DNA from: Lysobacteraceae bacterium
GTDB taxonomy: Bacteria > Pseudomonadota > Gammaproteobacteria > Xanthomonadales > Rhodanobacteraceae
Assembly: GCA_004143945.1 (NCBI GenBank)
Contig: SEHB01000002.1
Location: forward strand, 62,001-126,000
Direction of reading: 5' to 3'
DNA: 64,000 bases
In this document: positions 1 through 7,235 of the stretch, in pieces
Position numbering within the stretch: position 1 is the first letter of the stretch
How the letters are laid out: every line of letters starts with the position of its first letter
The notes under the pieces: model-generated
Database searches by the model: none
What the model saw: only the letters and a program-made list of their open reading frames with translations
What the model was told of the DNA's origin: nothing
Program-made: the position numbers and the translations under genes

Positions 1-851
1 ACGTGCACACGTCGCTGATCGAGGCGCTCCAACCACTGGCCGCGGCGGGACACACGGTCTACTTCTACGACCAGCACGGCTCGGGCCTGTCCGATCGCCT
101 GCGCCGACCCAAGGACAGCGGATTCAACGACCAGGTCGACGACCTGCACGAGATCGTCGAGACTCACCTCGGCGCGGGCCGCGTGAACCTGATCGGGCAT
201 TCGCACGGGGCGCGCATCGCGGCGCACTACGCGGCGCGGCATCCGGAACGCGTGGCGCGACTGGTCCTGAGTTCGCCCGGGAACCTCGAGCCTGCGTTGC
301 AGGACGACAGCGGGCATTCGCTCGCGGATTCGCGCTATCCGGTTCCGCGGGGACTGGAGTTCCGCTCCCCGGATGCGGAGCAGTACCGGAGCGACACCGC
401 GTTGTCGGCGATGCCCGCGAAGGTGATCCTCGCGCAGGCCATCGCGCTCGCGTTCAACGTGAAGACCGCCGCCGACTCAGAGGTGGACGCGGCGCTCAAC
501 ACGCTGGCCGCGCGCTTCACGCGCAACATGGTCTGCGATCCCGCGCGCGTCCAGCCCGAGGAAGGCGGCGCGGGCCTGTACGTGCGCACCGGTGCGAACT
601 GGTTCGGCGACGTCGCCGATCCGCGACCCGCGATGCGTCGCTTCCGCGGCCGCGTGCTCGTGCTGCAGGGGCAATGCGACTTCATGCCGTACGCGGACGC
701 CTACGAGTATGTCGACACATTCGCGCACGCAAGCTACCGCTTCATCGCGGGTGCCGGGCACATCCTCTGGTGGGAACGACCGGAGGTGTATGCGCAGGCC
801 GTCAGGGACTTCTTCACGGCAGATCCGCAGGAGACTTCCGGTGGGCAATGA
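1..851 (+). CDS. Alpha/beta hydrolase, 5'-truncated by the window edge
   Basis: The open frame runs in from the left edge; a GTG at position 3 is probably internal, because the usual N-terminal HGGPG oxyanion-hole region of this family lies before it. The visible 282 residues contain YFYDQHGSGLSD, which resembles the DQRGSGRS motif of proline iminopeptidases, the nucleophile elbow GHSHG near residue 67, an acidic residue in GQCDFMP and a C-terminal GAGHILWW histidine, so the Ser-Asp-His triad looks complete. The fold assignment is secure. The substrate (peptide, ester or other) is not determined by the sequence. It converges on the DUF971 gene, with 12 bp between the stops. Confidence 0.85.
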   Translation, partial: VHTSLIEALQPLAAAGHTVYFYDQHGSGLSDRLRRPKDSGFNDQVDDLHEIVETHLGAGRVNLIGHSHGARIAAHYAARHPERVARLVLSSPGNLEPALQDDSGHSLADSRYPVPRGLEFRSPDAEQYRSDTALSAMPAKVILAQAIALAFNVKTAADSEVDAALNTLAARFTRNMVCDPARVQPEEGGAGLYVRTGANWFGDVADPRPAMRRFRGRVLVLQGQCDFMPYADAYEYVDTFAHASYRFIAGAGHILWWERPEVYAQAVRDFFTADPQETSGGQ

Positions 852-863
852 CGCAACGACGCG

Positions 864-1214
864 TCACGCAGTCCGCGAAGCCCCGGCCACGGCCAGCGCA
901 TCGAGATAGAGCTGCCAGTTGCGCGCGTGGTCGCGACCGAGCGCATGCAGCAGTTCCCACGAGTAGAGCCCGGACGCGTGGCCATCCGAGAAGCGCAGCA
1001 GCGCCGCGTAGTGCCCGACCGGCTCGACCGCGTCGATGTTGACGTCGCGTTTGCCGGTGACGAGCACGCGCTGGCCGGGTCCATGGCCCTGCACTTCAGC
1101 GCTCGGCGAATGCACGCGCAGGTATTCCGCGGGCAGCCGGAAATGCGTGCCGTCATCGAAGGCGACCTCGAGCACGTGCGAGGCGCGGTGCAGGGTGATC
1201 TCGGTCGGGAACAT
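864..1214 (-). CDS. DUF971 family protein (GBBH-like N-terminal domain)
   Basis: 116 residues starting MFPTEITL. The body fits the DUF971/GBBH-like N-terminal family, a small zinc-ribbon-like fold of unclear role: TEITLHRASHVLEVAFDDG, then an L-x-x-E-Y-LRVHSPSAEVQGH stretch, then the VEPVGHYAALLRFSDGH and GLYSWELLHALG motifs. In Xanthomonadales and related gammaproteobacteria this gene is often found close to hslU, as here, which supports the call. The open frame extends upstream, but the added residues are low complexity and overlap a GGGAATGG-type repeat, so the ATG at 1214 is preferred. No good Shine-Dalgarno sequence is visible. Confidence 0.85.
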   Translation of the reverse strand: MFPTEITLHRASHVLEVAFDDGTHFRLPAEYLRVHSPSAEVQGHGPGQRVLVTGKRDVNIDAVEPVGHYAALLRFSDGHASGLYSWELLHALGRDHARNWQLYLDALAVAGASRTA

Positions 1215-1223
1215 GGGTGGAGC

Positions 1224-1247
1224 CGGGAATGGGGAATGGAGAATGAG
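1224..1247 (+). repeat. GGGAATGG-type dispersed repeat, copy 1
   Basis: An iterated GGGAATGGGGAATGG purine-rich tract lies directly upstream of the DUF971 start. The same family occurs twice more between hslV and hslU (3693-3717 and, inverted, 3754-3780). Confidence 0.7.
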
Positions 1248-1359
1248 GTGTGGAGCGCGGCGCAGCAGGGTGCGCCTGAAATGCTCGCTCAGTGGCGTGC
1301 GTGGCTGCGCGCGGACCGCGCCGACACTCCGCGCCTCGCCTTGAGCGCCCGCGAGTGCG

Positions 1360-1974
1360 TCAGTGCAGGGTATCGGTCGCGGGTGCGCGTGGCGCGAGCG
1401 GGTCTGCGGGCGAACCCGCGACCTGCCACAGCGCCTCGAGGTAGCCCGAGCCGAAGCCGATCGAACCGATCGCCTCGAACTCGTAGGCGCCGGTATCCGG
1501 ATACCACTGCGCGTTCGGGTCGAGTTCGCGCAGCACCAGCGCGTCGCGTTCGACATCGGTGAGCTGGCCGACGTAGCTGATCTCGCCTTCGTCGTCCTCG
1601 ATCATGTTGACCGAGATCAGCGGCGCGCAGGCCATCGCGGAGCGCGCGATCGCGGCCCAGTCGTCGAGGCCGAAGCCGTCCGGCACGCGCAGTTCCTCGC
1701 CACGCAGCGCGAGCGCGCGGTCGACGAACTCGCGCGAGGGATCGGCCTCGATCGCGCTGATGTCGGCGATCGCGAGCGCGACGTAGCCGTCGAAACGGAT
1801 CGAGTCGCCGACCTCGGCCACGAGGCAGTACTCGCGCGACAACGCGATGACGTAGCCGTGGATCACGCCGGGCTGCAGCTGCTCGCGGCGGATGCGCAGC
1901 GGGATGCGCTGCTCGAGCGCTTCGCGAAGTTCGGCGCGCGCGCCGCGCGCCTTGAATGGAACGACAGTGGTCAT
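1360..1974 (-). CDS. Conserved hypothetical protein
   Basis: 204 residues beginning MTTVVPFKARG. I do not recognise a named family. The product is soluble, rich in Asp and Glu, with no signal peptide or membrane segment. It contains LRIRREQLQPGVIHGYVIALS, then EVGDSIRFDGYVALAIADISAIE, which reads like a small beta-barrel or LSm/SH3-like module near the N-terminus. The ATG at 1974 is chosen because upstream residues are proline/arginine-rich and repeat-derived. It is flanked by DUF971 and the repeat cluster upstream of hslU, and looks monocistronic. Coding is supported by strong GC3 bias and plausible composition. No function is proposed. Confidence 0.6.
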   Translation of the reverse strand: MTTVVPFKARGARAELREALEQRIPLRIRREQLQPGVIHGYVIALSREYCLVAEVGDSIRFDGYVALAIADISAIEADPSREFVDRALALRGEELRVPDGFGLDDWAAIARSAMACAPLISVNMIEDDEGEISYVGQLTDVERDALVLRELDPNAQWYPDTGAYEFEAIGSIGFGSGYLEALWQVAGSPADPLAPRAPATDTLH

Positions 1975-2079
1975 GTGCGTATGGTCGGCCACAAGGGGAG
2001 CAGGTGCAAGGCATGCCCCACCGGGCATGCGCGGATCGAATCGCAGCCGCGCAGGTGCAACGCACGGAGTTTCCACCCA

Positions 2080-2123
2080 CCGTTCGCGCTGAGCGCAGCG
2101 GCGACAGCCACGGAGTCGAAGCG
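2080..2123 (+). repeat. REP-like repeat, family A, direct orientation
   Basis: Begins CCGTTCGCGCTGAGCGCAGC and ends GGAGTCGAAGCG. It is paired with an oppositely oriented copy at 2151-2191. Confidence 0.75.
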
Positions 2124-2150
2124 TCCGCACGCGACATCCCGGCCAGCTGG

Positions 2151-2191
2151 CCCTTCGACTCCGGCCTTCGGCCTGCGCTCAGGGCGAACGG
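2151..2191 (-). repeat. REP-like repeat, family A, inverted copy
   Basis: The plus strand begins CCCTTCGACTCCGGCCTTCG and ends CAGGGCGAACGG. It is identical over 41 bp to the copy at 2287-2327, and the internal CCGGCCTTCGGCC can fold into a hairpin. Confidence 0.8.
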
Positions 2192-2212
2192 CAAGGGTGC
2201 GCCGCAGGAACT

Positions 2213-2258
2213 TCCGTTCGCGCTGAACGCAGCGCCCGCAGGACGCGGAGTCGAAGCG
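2213..2258 (+). repeat. REP-like repeat, family A, direct orientation
   Basis: Begins CCGTTCGCGCTGAACGCAGC and ends GCGGAGTCGAAGCGC. It is the second direct copy, paired with 2287-2327. Confidence 0.75.
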
Positions 2259-2286
2259 CCGCGCTGGTGACGACCTCACGATCTTG

Positions 2287-2327
2287 CCCTTCGACTCCGG
2301 CCTTCGGCCTGCGCTCAGGGCGAACGG
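2287..2327 (-). repeat. REP-like repeat, family A, inverted copy
   Basis: Exact 41-bp match to 2151-2191. It lies just downstream of the hslU stop codon and could act as a 3'-end hairpin for the hslVU transcript. Confidence 0.8.
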
Positions 2328-2345
2328 CTTGGAGGGGCCCGTCAA

Positions 2346-3683
2346 TCAGAGAATGTAACGCGACAGATCCTCGTCGCGCACCAACCCGCCGAGGTGTGCA
2401 TCGACGTACGCCGCGTCGATGCGGTAATGCTGCCCGCCCTTGTCCGATGCCTCGTAGGAGATCTCGTCGAGCAGGCGCTCGAGCACCGTGTGCAGGCGCC
2501 GCGCGCCAATGTTCTCGGTGCGCTCGTTGACCTGGAACGCGATCGCCGCGAGGCGCTCGATGCCGTCCTCGGCGAACTCGAGCGTGACGCCCTCGGTGCC
2601 GAGCAGCGCGGTGTACTGCTTGGTCAGCGCGTGCTGCGGCTCGGACAGGATGCGGCGGAAATCGTCGGCGGTGAGCGCCGCGAGTTCGACGCGGATCGGG
2701 AAGCGGCCCTGCAGCTCCGGCACGAGGTCGGACGGCTTGGCCAGCGAGAACGCGCCCGAGGCAATGAACAGGATGTGGTCGGTCTTCACGATGCCGTACT
2801 TGGTCGAGACGGCCGAGCCCTCGACCAGCGGCAGCAGGTCGCGCTGCACGCCCTCGCGCGAGACGCCAGCGCCGCTCCACTCGCCGCGCTGCGCGATCTT
2901 GTCGATCTCGTCGATGAACACGATGCCGTTCTGCTCCGCGTTCGCGATCGCCTGCGACTTGATCTCCTCGTCGTTGACGAGCTTGCCGGCTTCTTCCTCG
3001 ACCAGCAGCGGCCGCGCCTGCGCGATGCTGAGCTTGCGCACCTGGGTCTTCTGCCCCGCGAGCGACTGGAACATGCCGCGCAGCTGGCTCGTCATTTCCT
3101 CCATGCCCGGCGGTGACATGATCTCGACGCCGAGGTTCATCGCGACGTCGAGTTCGATCTCGCGCGCGTCGAGCGCGCCCTCGCGCAGCTGCTTGCGCAG
3201 CTTCTGGCGCGTGTCGGCCTCGCGCGCATCGGGCACGTGCGGTTCGTTCGCGAAGCCGACGCCCTGGCGGCGCGGCAGCAGCGCATCGAGGAGGCGGTCC
3301 TCGGCGCGGTCCTCGGCCTGCGAGCGCACGCGCGCCTTGGCCTGCTCACGCGCCATCTTGACCGCAGCGTCGGCGAGGTCGCGCACGATCTGCTCGACAT
3401 CCTTGCCGACGTAGCCGACCTCGGTGAACTTGGTCGCCTCGACCTTGATGAACGGCGCGTTCGCGAGCGCCGCGAGCCGGCGCGCGATCTCGGTCTTGCC
3501 GACGCCCGTCGGTCCGATCATCAGGATGTTCTTCGGCGTGACCTCCTCGCGCAGCCCGGGGTCGAGCTGCATGCGCCGCCAGCGGTTGCGCAGCGCGATC
3601 GCGACCGCGCGCTTGGCCGCGTTCTGCCCGATGATGTAGCGGTCGAGTTCGTTGACGATTTCGCGCGGGGTGAGTTCGCTCAT
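2346..3683 (-). CDS. hslU: ATP-dependent protease ATPase subunit HslU (ClpY)
   Basis: 445 residues, matching the family length of about 443. HslU is the AAA+ unfoldase that feeds substrates into the HslV peptidase in the cytoplasm. Visible features are the N-terminal [20 protein letters not shown], Walker A GPTGVGKT at about 57-64, the VGYVGKDVE segment, the intermediate (I) domain in the middle with [13 protein letters not shown], Walker [13 protein letters not shown], sensor-like [12 protein letters not shown] and the C-terminal EDLSRYIL tail that docks into HslV. The start is the ATG at 3683; longer upstream frame is repeat and hslV sequence. It follows hslV with a 74-bp gap holding an inverted repeat pair. 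Confidence 0.98.
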   Translation of the reverse strand: MSELTPREIVNELDRYIIGQNAAKRAVAIALRNRWRRMQLDPGLREEVTPKNILMIGPTGVGKTEIARRLAALANAPFIKVEATKFTEVGYVGKDVEQIVRDLADAAVKMAREQAKARVRSQAEDRAEDRLLDALLPRRQGVGFANEPHVPDAREADTRQKLRKQLREGALDAREIELDVAMNLGVEIMSPPGMEEMTSQLRGMFQSLAGQKTQVRKLSIAQARPLLVEEEAGKLVNDEEIKSQAIANAEQNGIVFIDEIDKIAQRGEWSGAGVSREGVQRDLLPLVEGSAVSTKYGIVKTDHILFIASGAFSLAKPSDLVPELQGRFPIRVELAALTADDFRRILSEPQHALTKQYTALLGTEGVTLEFAEDGIERLAAIAFQVNERTENIGARRLHTVLERLLDEISYEASDKGGQHYRIDAAYVDAHLGGLVRDEDLSRYIL

Positions 3684-3692
3684 GGCTGCGCC

Positions 3693-3717
3693 GGGAATAG
3701 GGAGTGGGGAATCGGGA
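3693..3717 (+). repeat. GGGAATGG-type dispersed repeat, copy 2
   Basis: Purine-rich GGGAATAGGGAGTGGGGAAT tract in the hslV-hslU gap, facing the inverted copy at 3754-3780. The two could form a stem-loop in the hslVU mRNA. Confidence 0.75.
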
Positions 3718-3753
3718 TGGCTGAAGCGGATGTCGGGACGATGGCCTGGACGA

Positions 3754-3780
3754 TTCCCTATTCCCCATTCCCCGTTCCCA
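3754..3780 (-). repeat. GGGAATGG-type dispersed repeat, inverted copy that supplies the hslV 3' end
   Basis: Plus-strand GATTCCCTATTCCCCATTCC followed by CCGTTCCCA. Read on the minus strand it encodes the last residues of HslV (GTGNGE) and its TAG stop. Confidence 0.75.
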
Positions 3781-4309
3781 GCTCTTCGATGGAGACGTTG
3801 TGGTTGGTGTAGATGCAGATGTCGCCCGCGATGCCGAGCGCCTTCTCGACGATCGCGCGCGGATCGAGTTCGGTGTGTTCGAGCAGCGCCTTCGCGGCGG
3901 CGAGCGCGAACGGGCCGCCCGAGCCGATCGCGATCAGGCCGTTCTCGGGTTCGAGCACGTCGCCGTTGCCCGAGATGATCAGCGAGGTGCTGCGGTCGGC
4001 GACCGCCAGCAGCGCTTCGAGGCGGCCGAGCCGGCGCTCGGTGCGCCAGTCCTTCGCGAGTTCGACCGCGGCGCGCGTGAGGTTCGCGCCGTGCTTCTCG
4101 AGCTTCTGCTCGAACAGCTCGAACAGCGTGAACGCATCGGCGGTCGCACCCGCGAAGCCCGCGAGCACCTGGCCGTTGCCGAGGCGACGGATCTTGCGCG
4201 CATTCGCCTTCATGACCGTGTTGCCGAGCGTGACCTGGCCGTCGCCGCCGATCACGACGCGATCGCCGCGGCGTACGGACACGATGGTGGTGGCGTGGAA
4301 GCTGTCCAT
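3758..4309 (-). CDS. hslV: ATP-dependent protease proteolytic subunit HslV (ClpQ)
   Basis: 183 residues. HslV is the threonine peptidase of the HslUV complex. After a short propeptide (MDSFHA) comes [10 protein letters not shown], whose first Thr is the N-terminal nucleophile exposed by processing, then [53 protein letters not shown] and [10 protein letters not shown]. The FHA-TTIV arrangement is typical of Xanthomonadales HslV. The C-terminus after SIEEL is GTGNGE, which is encoded by a GGGAATGG-type repeat that also gives the stop codon, so the native family tail appears to have been replaced. It is first in the hslV-hslU operon, with a candidate heat-shock promoter at 4337-4364. Confidence 0.97.
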   Translation of the reverse strand: MDSFHATTIVSVRRGDRVVIGGDGQVTLGNTVMKANARKIRRLGNGQVLAGFAGATADAFTLFELFEQKLEKHGANLTRAAVELAKDWRTERRLGRLEALLAVADRSTSLIISGNGDVLEPENGLIAIGSGGPFALAAAKALLEHTELDPRAIVEKALGIAGDICIYTNHNVSIEELGTGNGE

Positions 4310-4336
4310 GGGCGGCCCTGCGTGGCGGAATGGCCG

Positions 4337-4364
4337 AGATAGGGCCCGCGCGACCCGAATGCAA
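4337..4364 (-). promoter_or_regulatory. Candidate sigma-32 (heat-shock) promoter of hslVU
   Basis: On the minus strand TTGCAT is followed after 14 nt by CCCTATCT, close to the sigma-32 consensus CTTGAAA and CCCCATNT. The -10 element ends 28 nt before the hslV ATG. HslVU is heat-shock controlled in other proteobacteria. This is a by-eye match and has not been scored. Confidence 0.45.
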
Positions 4365-4389
4365 CCCGCGTGCATTCCTTGCAACCCGG

Positions 4390-4430
4390 CCCTTCGACGC
4401 CGGCCTCCGGCCTGCGCTCAGGGTGAACGG
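4390..4430 (-). repeat. REP-like repeat, family A, inverted copy
   Basis: Diverged copy (CCCTTCGACGCCGGCCTCCG) of the 41-bp repeat at 2151 and 2287. It is paired with a direct copy at 4469-4513 in the xerC-hslV gap. Confidence 0.75.
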
Positions 4431-4468
4431 CACGGGTGCGCCGCATGGACACTGCCGCATGGAACTTC

Positions 4469-4513
4469 CCGTTCGCGCCGAGCGCAGCGGCCGCAGGCCG
4501 TGAAGTCGAAGCG
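4469..4513 (+). repeat. REP-like repeat, family A, direct orientation
   Basis: Begins CCGTTCGCGCCGAGCGCAGC and ends AAGTCGAAGCGC. With 4390-4430 it makes the third inverted pair of this family. It sits 45 bp downstream of the xerC stop. Confidence 0.75.
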
Positions 4514-4557
4514 CCCGCCCGCGATACGCGCGATCCGCGCGCTACGCGCGAACACGG

Positions 4558-5466
4558 CTACTTCCGCCGCGCCCGCGGATGCGCCGCGTCGTAAACCTTG
4601 GCGAGGTGCTGGAAGTCGAGGTGGGTGTAGATCTGGGTGGTTCCGATGTCCGCGTGGCCGAGCAGTTCCTGCACCGCGCGCAGGTCGCCCGAGGATTCGA
4701 GCAGGTGGCTCGCGCAGGAATGGCGCAGCAGGTGCGGATACACGCGCTTCCAGACCCCCTGCTCCTGCGCGCGCTTGCGCAGCCTCGCGCGCACGCCGTT
4801 CGGCGTCAGCGGCGCGCCGCGGCGGCCGCGCACGAGCGGGTCGTCGTCGCCGCAGCCATCGTGCGCGCGCAGGGCCGCGAGCGCTTCGAGCGCCTTCGTG
4901 CCGACCGGCACGATGCGTGTCTTGTTGCCTTTTCCGGTCACGCGCAACGTGCCTTCGTGCGCATCGAGGTCGCGCCAGCGCACGCTGCACAGTTCCGCCA
5001 CGCGCAGGCCGCTCGAGTACAGCAGTTCGAGCAGCGCGCGATCGCGCACCGCATCGGCGTCGTCGCCGGGCACTTCGACCAGCTGCGCCATCTCGTCGGC
5101 ATCGAGCACCTGCGGCAGCTTGCGCTTGAGCCGCGGCGCACGCAGGCCGACCGCGGGATTGGTGGCGACCTCGCCTTCCCGCGCGAGCCAGCGGAAGAAG
5201 CTGCGCCAGGCCGATGCGGTCGCGCGCAGCGTCGCGGGTGCATGGGCGTGACGACGGTGGAGTTCGGCCAGCAGCGACTGCGCCTGGTCGGCGCGGAAGT
5301 CGCGCCAGTGCGCGAGCGCTGACTGCTCCGCGTGCGCCGAGAGCGCCGCCAGCGCGTGAGCATAGTGTTCGACCGTGCTCGGCGAGCAGCGGCGTTCGTC
5401 GCGCATCCACGCGAGGTAGCGGTCGACCGCGCCGCCGAGCCCGTCGACGCCCGCGGCCGCGCCCAT
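4558..5466 (-). CDS. xerC: Site-specific tyrosine recombinase XerC
   Basis: 302 residues. XerC works with XerD at the dif site to resolve chromosome dimers before cell division. The N-terminal SAM-like core-binding domain covers about 10-100. The catalytic domain shows the full set of tyrosine recombinase residues: Arg155 (SSGLRVAEL), Lys182 (GKGNKTR), His245 and Arg248 (PHLLRHS), His271 (LLGHADIG) and Tyr280 (TQIYTHL). The ATG lies one base after the stop of the DUF484 gene, in the common gammaproteobacterial order dapF-DUF484-xerC, so the genes are almost certainly cotranscribed. XerD is the alternative, but this neighbourhood is diagnostic for XerC. Confidence 0.96.
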   Translation of the reverse strand: MGAAAGVDGLGGAVDRYLAWMRDERRCSPSTVEHYAHALAALSAHAEQSALAHWRDFRADQAQSLLAELHRRHAHAPATLRATASAWRSFFRWLAREGEVATNPAVGLRAPRLKRKLPQVLDADEMAQLVEVPGDDADAVRDRALLELLYSSGLRVAELCSVRWRDLDAHEGTLRVTGKGNKTRIVPVGTKALEALAALRAHDGCGDDDPLVRGRRGAPLTPNGVRARLRKRAQEQGVWKRVYPHLLRHSCASHLLESSGDLRAVQELLGHADIGTTQIYTHLDFQHLAKVYDAAHPRARRK

Positions 5467-5467
5467 C

Positions 5468-6151
5468 TCAGCCCGGCGCGAAGCGCGCGAGCGCGGTCGA
5501 GATCGCCTCGCCGATGAGTTTCAGGAACACCGTGCCCATGCCCGGATGGAAGCGGTTCGGATCATGGCTGCCGATCGCGAGCATGCCCGCCGTGCCGATC
5601 GGCAGCAGCACCGCCGACTGCACCTCACCGGACGACCCACCGAACAGTGCATCGAGCTTGTCCTGCTGCAGTCGCCCGCACAGGGGCTCGGCGCGCTTGA
5701 GGAATTCGCTGAACGCCGGGAACGCGGGCGCGCCGGCCGGCTCGGCGATCAGCCATTCGGCGGCCGGCAGCTGCGGATCGGCGCGGAACAGCACGAGGCG
5801 CACGAGATCGGTGTGGAAATCCTCGGTCAGCGCGGCGACCACTGCGCTCGCGGTTTCCGGCAAGGAGTGCGCGCGCATCAGCGCGAGGGTCAGCGTGTGC
5901 ACGCGCACCATCAGCGCCTCGTTCTCGTGCGCGATCTCGACCAGCTCGTGCAGGCGCCGCGCGAGGTCGCGGTTCTTGTCGCGCAGCACGTCGAGCTGGT
6001 AGCTCGCGAGCGACGCGGCCTGGCCGTGCTCGCGCGGCAGCACGAGCGCGATCGCGATGTCCGGGAACTCGCCGAGGAATTCCGGGTGCTGGCGCAGGTA
6101 GCTCGCGACTTCCATCGCGTCCAGGCCTTCCCTGATGCTGAGTTCACTCAT
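5468..6151 (-). CDS. DUF484 family protein (GAF-like)
   Basis: 227 residues. The start MSELSIREGLDAMEVASYLRQHPEFL is the hallmark of the DUF484 family, which has an N-terminal helical part with a coiled coil (about 50-85, the LDVLRDKNRDLARRLHELVEIAHENE region) followed by a GAF-like domain with LLPIGTAGMLAIGSHDPNRFHPGMGT and FLKLIGEAISTALAR. The biochemical role is unknown. It is almost always found between dapF and xerC, as here; the stop is one base before xerC and the start is 24 bp after the dapF stop. Confidence 0.93.
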   Translation of the reverse strand: MSELSIREGLDAMEVASYLRQHPEFLGEFPDIAIALVLPREHGQAASLASYQLDVLRDKNRDLARRLHELVEIAHENEALMVRVHTLTLALMRAHSLPETASAVVAALTEDFHTDLVRLVLFRADPQLPAAEWLIAEPAGAPAFPAFSEFLKRAEPLCGRLQQDKLDALFGGSSGEVQSAVLLPIGTAGMLAIGSHDPNRFHPGMGTVFLKLIGEAISTALARFAPG

Positions 6152-6175
6152 GACGGCTCATCCTCGCGGCTGCGT

Positions 6176-7021
6176 TCAGCGCTGCGCGCCATTGTCGCCG
6201 AACTCGCCCTCGAACACGAAGGTCGCCGGACCCGTCATCCAGACCGGCGCGCCGGGTCCCTCCCACTCGATGCGGAGCGCGCCGCCGGGCAGCGCGACGC
6301 GCACCTCGGCATCGAGCCTCCCGCGCCGACGCAGCACCGCGACCGCGGCGCAGGCGCCGCTGCCGCAGGCGAGCGTCTCGCCGACGCCACGCTCCCAGAC
6401 GCGCAGGCGGATCGCATCGCGCGCGAGCACTTCGGCGAAACCGACATTGCAGGATTCGGGAAACGCGGGCGCCGTTTCGATGCGCGGCCCGAGCTCGGCG
6501 ACTGCAGCCTGCGCTACGTCGGCGACCTCGAGCACCGCATGCGGATTGCCCATCGACACCGCGCCGACGCGCAGCGGCATGCCGCCGGCCGCGATCGTGT
6601 ATTCGTCCTGCGCATCGGGCGCGCCGGCGAGCAGCGGAATCGCGGCCGGCTCGAAGCGCGGCTCGCCCATGTCCGCGCGCACGTCGCCATCGGGCAGGAG
6701 TTCCACCGTGACCGGTCCGGATGGACTCTCCAGACGCGTGCGACCGACCCCGATCGCACCGTCGCGCGCGAGCCAGCGCGCGACGCAGCGCAGGCCGTTC
6801 CCGCATTGCCCCGCGCGCGTGCCGTCGGTGTTCCAGATGCCGTATGCGTACGCGCAGGCATCGTCGCGCGCTCGCTCGATCGTCAGCAACTGGTCGAAGC
6901 CGACGCCGAAGTGGCGGTCGCCGAGCAGGCGGATCCCATCCGCGTCGAGCGGCAATGCACGCTCGCGGCAATCGACGACCACGAAGTCGTTGCCGAGTCC
7001 GTGCATCTTGCTGAAGCGCAT
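6176..7021 (-). CDS. dapF: Diaminopimelate epimerase
   Basis: 281 residues, within the family range of about 275-285. DapF interconverts LL- and meso-diaminopimelate for lysine and peptidoglycan synthesis in the cytoplasm. The two catalytic cysteines are in GQCGNGLRCVARW and ETLACGSGACAAVAV. The N-terminus MRFSKMHGLGNDFVVVD and the internal SMGNPHAVLEV are classical family motifs. Its ATG is 6 bp after the lptM stop, the usual lptM-dapF pairing, and it is followed by DUF484 and xerC on the same strand. Confidence 0.97.
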   Translation of the reverse strand: MRFSKMHGLGNDFVVVDCRERALPLDADGIRLLGDRHFGVGFDQLLTIERARDDACAYAYGIWNTDGTRAGQCGNGLRCVARWLARDGAIGVGRTRLESPSGPVTVELLPDGDVRADMGEPRFEPAAIPLLAGAPDAQDEYTIAAGGMPLRVGAVSMGNPHAVLEVADVAQAAVAELGPRIETAPAFPESCNVGFAEVLARDAIRLRVWERGVGETLACGSGACAAVAVLRRRGRLDAEVRVALPGGALRIEWEGPGAPVWMTGPATFVFEGEFGDNGAQR

Positions 7022-7027
7022 CGCGCG

Positions 7028-7168
7028 TCAGCCGGTGGCGGCGGCCGGGGGCGTGTCCGGCGCAGGCCGCACCAGCGGACCCTTGTTGCCGCAGGCCGAC
7101 ACCAGCAGCGCAGCCAGCAGCACGAGCGCAATACGCGCGGACAACGTAGGGGTGGCGAAGGGGGACAT
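7028..7168 (-). CDS. lptM: LptM (YifL) family lipoprotein
   Basis: A 46-residue ORF read directly from the sequence. A short N-terminus and hydrophobic segment (IALVLLAALL) lead to the lipobox LVSAC, with the lipidated Cys at position 26, followed by GNKGPLVRPAPDTPP. The C-G-x-K-G-P-L sequence after the lipobox is the signature of LptM/YifL, a small outer-membrane lipoprotein that assists LptD disulfide maturation in Escherichia coli. Its place directly upstream of dapF is the conserved position. A TATACT hexamer 26 nt upstream is a likely -10 element. Confidence 0.9.
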   Translation of the reverse strand: MSPFATPTLSARIALVLLAALLVSACGNKGPLVRPAPDTPPAAATG

Positions 7169-7193
7169 GCGCGGCTCCGGACGTTCCGGCGCG

Positions 7194-7199
7194 AGTATA
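7194..7199 (-). promoter_or_regulatory. Likely -10 box of the lptM-dapF-DUF484-xerC operon
   Basis: TATACT on the minus strand, 25 nt upstream of the lptM ATG. No strong -35 hexamer was identified. Confidence 0.5.
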
Positions 7200-7235
7200 G
7201 CGGTCGTTCACGCGCGTAGCCGGTATGCTCTGCGC

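Larger units (their letters stand above)
1975..2345. other. Intergenic region filled by dispersed repeats
   Basis: This 371-bp stretch between the hypothetical gene and hslU has no convincing gene. It is occupied by two inverted pairs of repeats (2080-2123 with 2151-2191, and 2213-2258 with 2287-2327). Apparent reading frames through it encode repeat-derived peptides such as PFALSAGRRPESKG and should not be annotated as proteins. Confidence 0.75.

Noticed and set aside
1975-4460. N-terminal extensions of several frames with PFALSAGRRPESKG
   Set aside because: These peptides come from the intergenic repeats; the true starts of the DUF971, hypothetical and hslU genes lie downstream.
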